Below, in pieces: positions 5,593-6,367 of a stretch of DNA of 6,367 bases (position 1 is its first letter; every line of letters starts with the position of its first letter). The DNA lies in NCBI GenBank assembly GCA_015233285.1, contig JADFYA010000193.1:725-7091 (forward strand), read 5' to 3'. The notes beneath the pieces were generated by a model. That model had not been told where the DNA came from, searched no databases, and was given only the letters and a program-made list of their open reading frames with translations. The DNA is from Deltaproteobacteria bacterium. GTDB taxonomy: Bacteria; Desulfobacterota; JADFXK01. The position numbers were made by a program, and so were the translations under genes.

Positions 5593-5659
5593 TGCCATTC
5601 CGAACGAAGGTGAGGAATCTTGAGGAATCTTAAGACTTCTCACTTCGCTCGAAATGACA
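5593..5659. repeat. Long inner palindrome of the dispersed CATTCCGAACGAAG type
   Basis: The left arm starts TGCCATTCCGAACGAAG and the right arm ends CTTCGCTCGAAATGACA. The arms pair over roughly 28 positions with a few mismatches. The sequence resembles a palindrome family (TGTCATTC-GA-CGAAG-GAGGAATCT and complement) that I recall as dispersed in many environmental bacterial genomes. On transcription it would form a long hairpin without a T-tract. Confidence 0.55.
5611..5630. repeat. Perfect 10-base tandem duplication
   Basis: TGAGGAATCT occurs twice in direct succession (5611-5620 and 5621-5630) at the apex of the palindrome. One copy alone would give a nearly symmetrical hairpin, so the second copy looks like a slippage duplication. 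Confidence 0.8.
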
Positions 5660-5697
5660 ATAGGGCTCTGCCGGGTTCATCTTAAAGCTTCCGGGAT

Positions 5698-6367
5698 TTA
5701 CTTCGCGGCCAGGAGGCGGTCCAGCTTGGATTTGAGCGTCATTTTGGCCAGGCCGACGTAATTCATCTTCCCTCTGGCCCGGCCCAATTTGATATATGAT
5801 TCGGTTATGCCGCGGGGCACCTCGGGCAGTTCGGACGCCGGTTTACGTTTTAAAGTCAAAGAACCGGTGGGACAGGTAGAGACGCAAAGACCGCAGCCGA
5901 TGCACCGGTCCGGGTTAAGAACCACCTTTTCGTCCACCAACTCCAGGGCCTCCATCTGGCAGCGTTTCAAGCAGACGCCACAGCCTTTACAGGTGCCGGC
6001 CTCGGCCTGGGCGATAAAAGCAGATGACACAATGCTGGCCGGTTTGGGGTGACGTTTGAAGCTCCGGAGGACTCCGCAACAACACCCGCAACAACAGCAG
6101 ATGTTCATTATGTGCTGGGCATTGGACGGTTGCAGGACTAGGCCGGTCTTGTCGGCTCGTTTAAGTATCTCCAAAACTTCCTGGGTATCTATCATCCGGC
6201 CGATGCCATTCTTAAGATAGTACTCGGCCCCCATCCCGAATACCAGACAACTCTCCTCCGGCCGATCACACCCCTCACCCATAATTGTCTTTTCCCGGCG
6301 GCAGATACACGGGGCAACCAGGGACTTTTTCATTCTCTTGACCATTTCTTCCGCCTGCTCGTAAGGC
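5698..6367 (-). CDS. 4Fe-4S (polyferredoxin-like) protein, C-terminal 223 residues; N-terminus beyond right edge
   Basis: The frame continues upstream of ATG 6345 to the window edge (PYEQAEEMVKRM...), and the upstream residues match the style of the domain, so ATG 6345 is probably internal and the gene is partial. Counting M at 6345 as 1: APCICR gives C13 and C15, followed by C26 and C33; a cysteine run CCCCGCCC occupies 83-90; and two ferredoxin motifs, CxxCxxCxxxC, lie at C119/122/125/129 and C148/151/154/158, the second followed by PTG. Two [4Fe-4S] clusters are therefore expected in the C-terminal domain, and the N-terminal cysteines may bind a further cluster or metal. Proteins of this layout are common in strict anaerobes, probably as electron carriers, but I know no defined reaction for it. 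No signal peptide can be judged because the N-terminus is missing. The gene converges on lysC. Confidence 0.9.
   Translation of the reverse strand, partial: PYEQAEEMVKRMKKSLVAPCICRREKTIMGEGCDRPEESCLVFGMGAEYYLKNGIGRMIDTQEVLEILKRADKTGLVLQPSNAQHIMNICCCCGCCCGVLRSFKRHPKPASIVSSAFIAQAEAGTCKGCGVCLKRCQMEALELVDEKVVLNPDRCIGCGLCVSTCPTGSLTLKRKPASELPEVPRGITESYIKLGRARGKMNYVGLAKMTLKSKLDRLLAAK

Larger units (their letters stand above)
5543..5679. repeat. Nested palindromic element between lysC and the ferredoxin gene
   Basis: Outer arms TGAACCCGGC (5543-5552) and GCCGGGTTCA (5670-5679) are perfect 10-base reverse complements. Two mismatches inward, AGCC (5555-5558) pairs with GGCT (5664-5667). Nested within is the long inner palindrome 5593-5659. 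The whole element fills most of the 165 bases between two convergent genes and may end transcription from both sides. A small non-autonomous repeat is plausible. Confidence 0.5.

Noticed and set aside
5611..5630. Start of a CRISPR or satellite array
   Set aside because: Only two adjacent 10-base copies exist with no spacer; this is a simple tandem duplication within a palindrome.

Overview
This window looks like chromosomal DNA from an anaerobic, free-living bacterium, most plausibly a Desulfobacterota (deltaproteobacterial) relative. That placement is an inference. It rests on the moderately GC-rich codon use, the APCICR/CxxCxxCxxxC ferredoxin-type protein, the style of the lysC and BMP proteins, and short dispersed palindromes between genes. 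No rRNA, tRNA, CRISPR repeat array or complete insertion sequence is visible.

Left part (1-1979). The minus strand carries the first 471 codons of a Cas3 HD nuclease/helicase that runs off the left edge. It resembles type I-C Cas3 most closely, so the other cas genes and the array should lie to the left. Just upstream on the same strand (1463-1699) is a small helix-turn-helix reading frame resembling the DNA-binding half of WYL-type regulators. It is interrupted by an in-frame TAA at codon 17. A promoter-like sequence ends about 7 bases before its ATG. Further upstream on the minus strand is a possible small cysteine-rich frame (1742-1909, weak), and an inverted repeat at 1796-1808 could be an operator. 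A TSUP (TauE/SafE-like) membrane transporter is transcribed divergently on the plus strand.

Middle part (2739-4308). A gene-poor stretch of about 400 bases holds tandem hairpin (REP-like) sequence and a start-less minus-strand reading frame that may be the remnant of a gene. Then come a BMP/PnrA-family substrate-binding lipoprotein (plus strand) and a structured leader in front of lysC.

Right part (4309-6367). lysC encodes a monofunctional aspartate kinase with two ACT domains. It contains a strong internal ribosome binding site and ATG exactly where the overlapping beta-subunit start lies in Bacillus and Corynebacterium LysC. After lysC is a nested palindromic element of about 137 bases containing a 10-base tandem duplication. 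The last gene, convergent to lysC, is a polyferredoxin-like 4Fe-4S protein whose N-terminus lies beyond the right edge.

No wholly new system is demonstrated. The most interesting points are the broken HTH gene in the cas3 transcription unit, the internal lysC start with its possible attenuator leader, and the nested palindrome.
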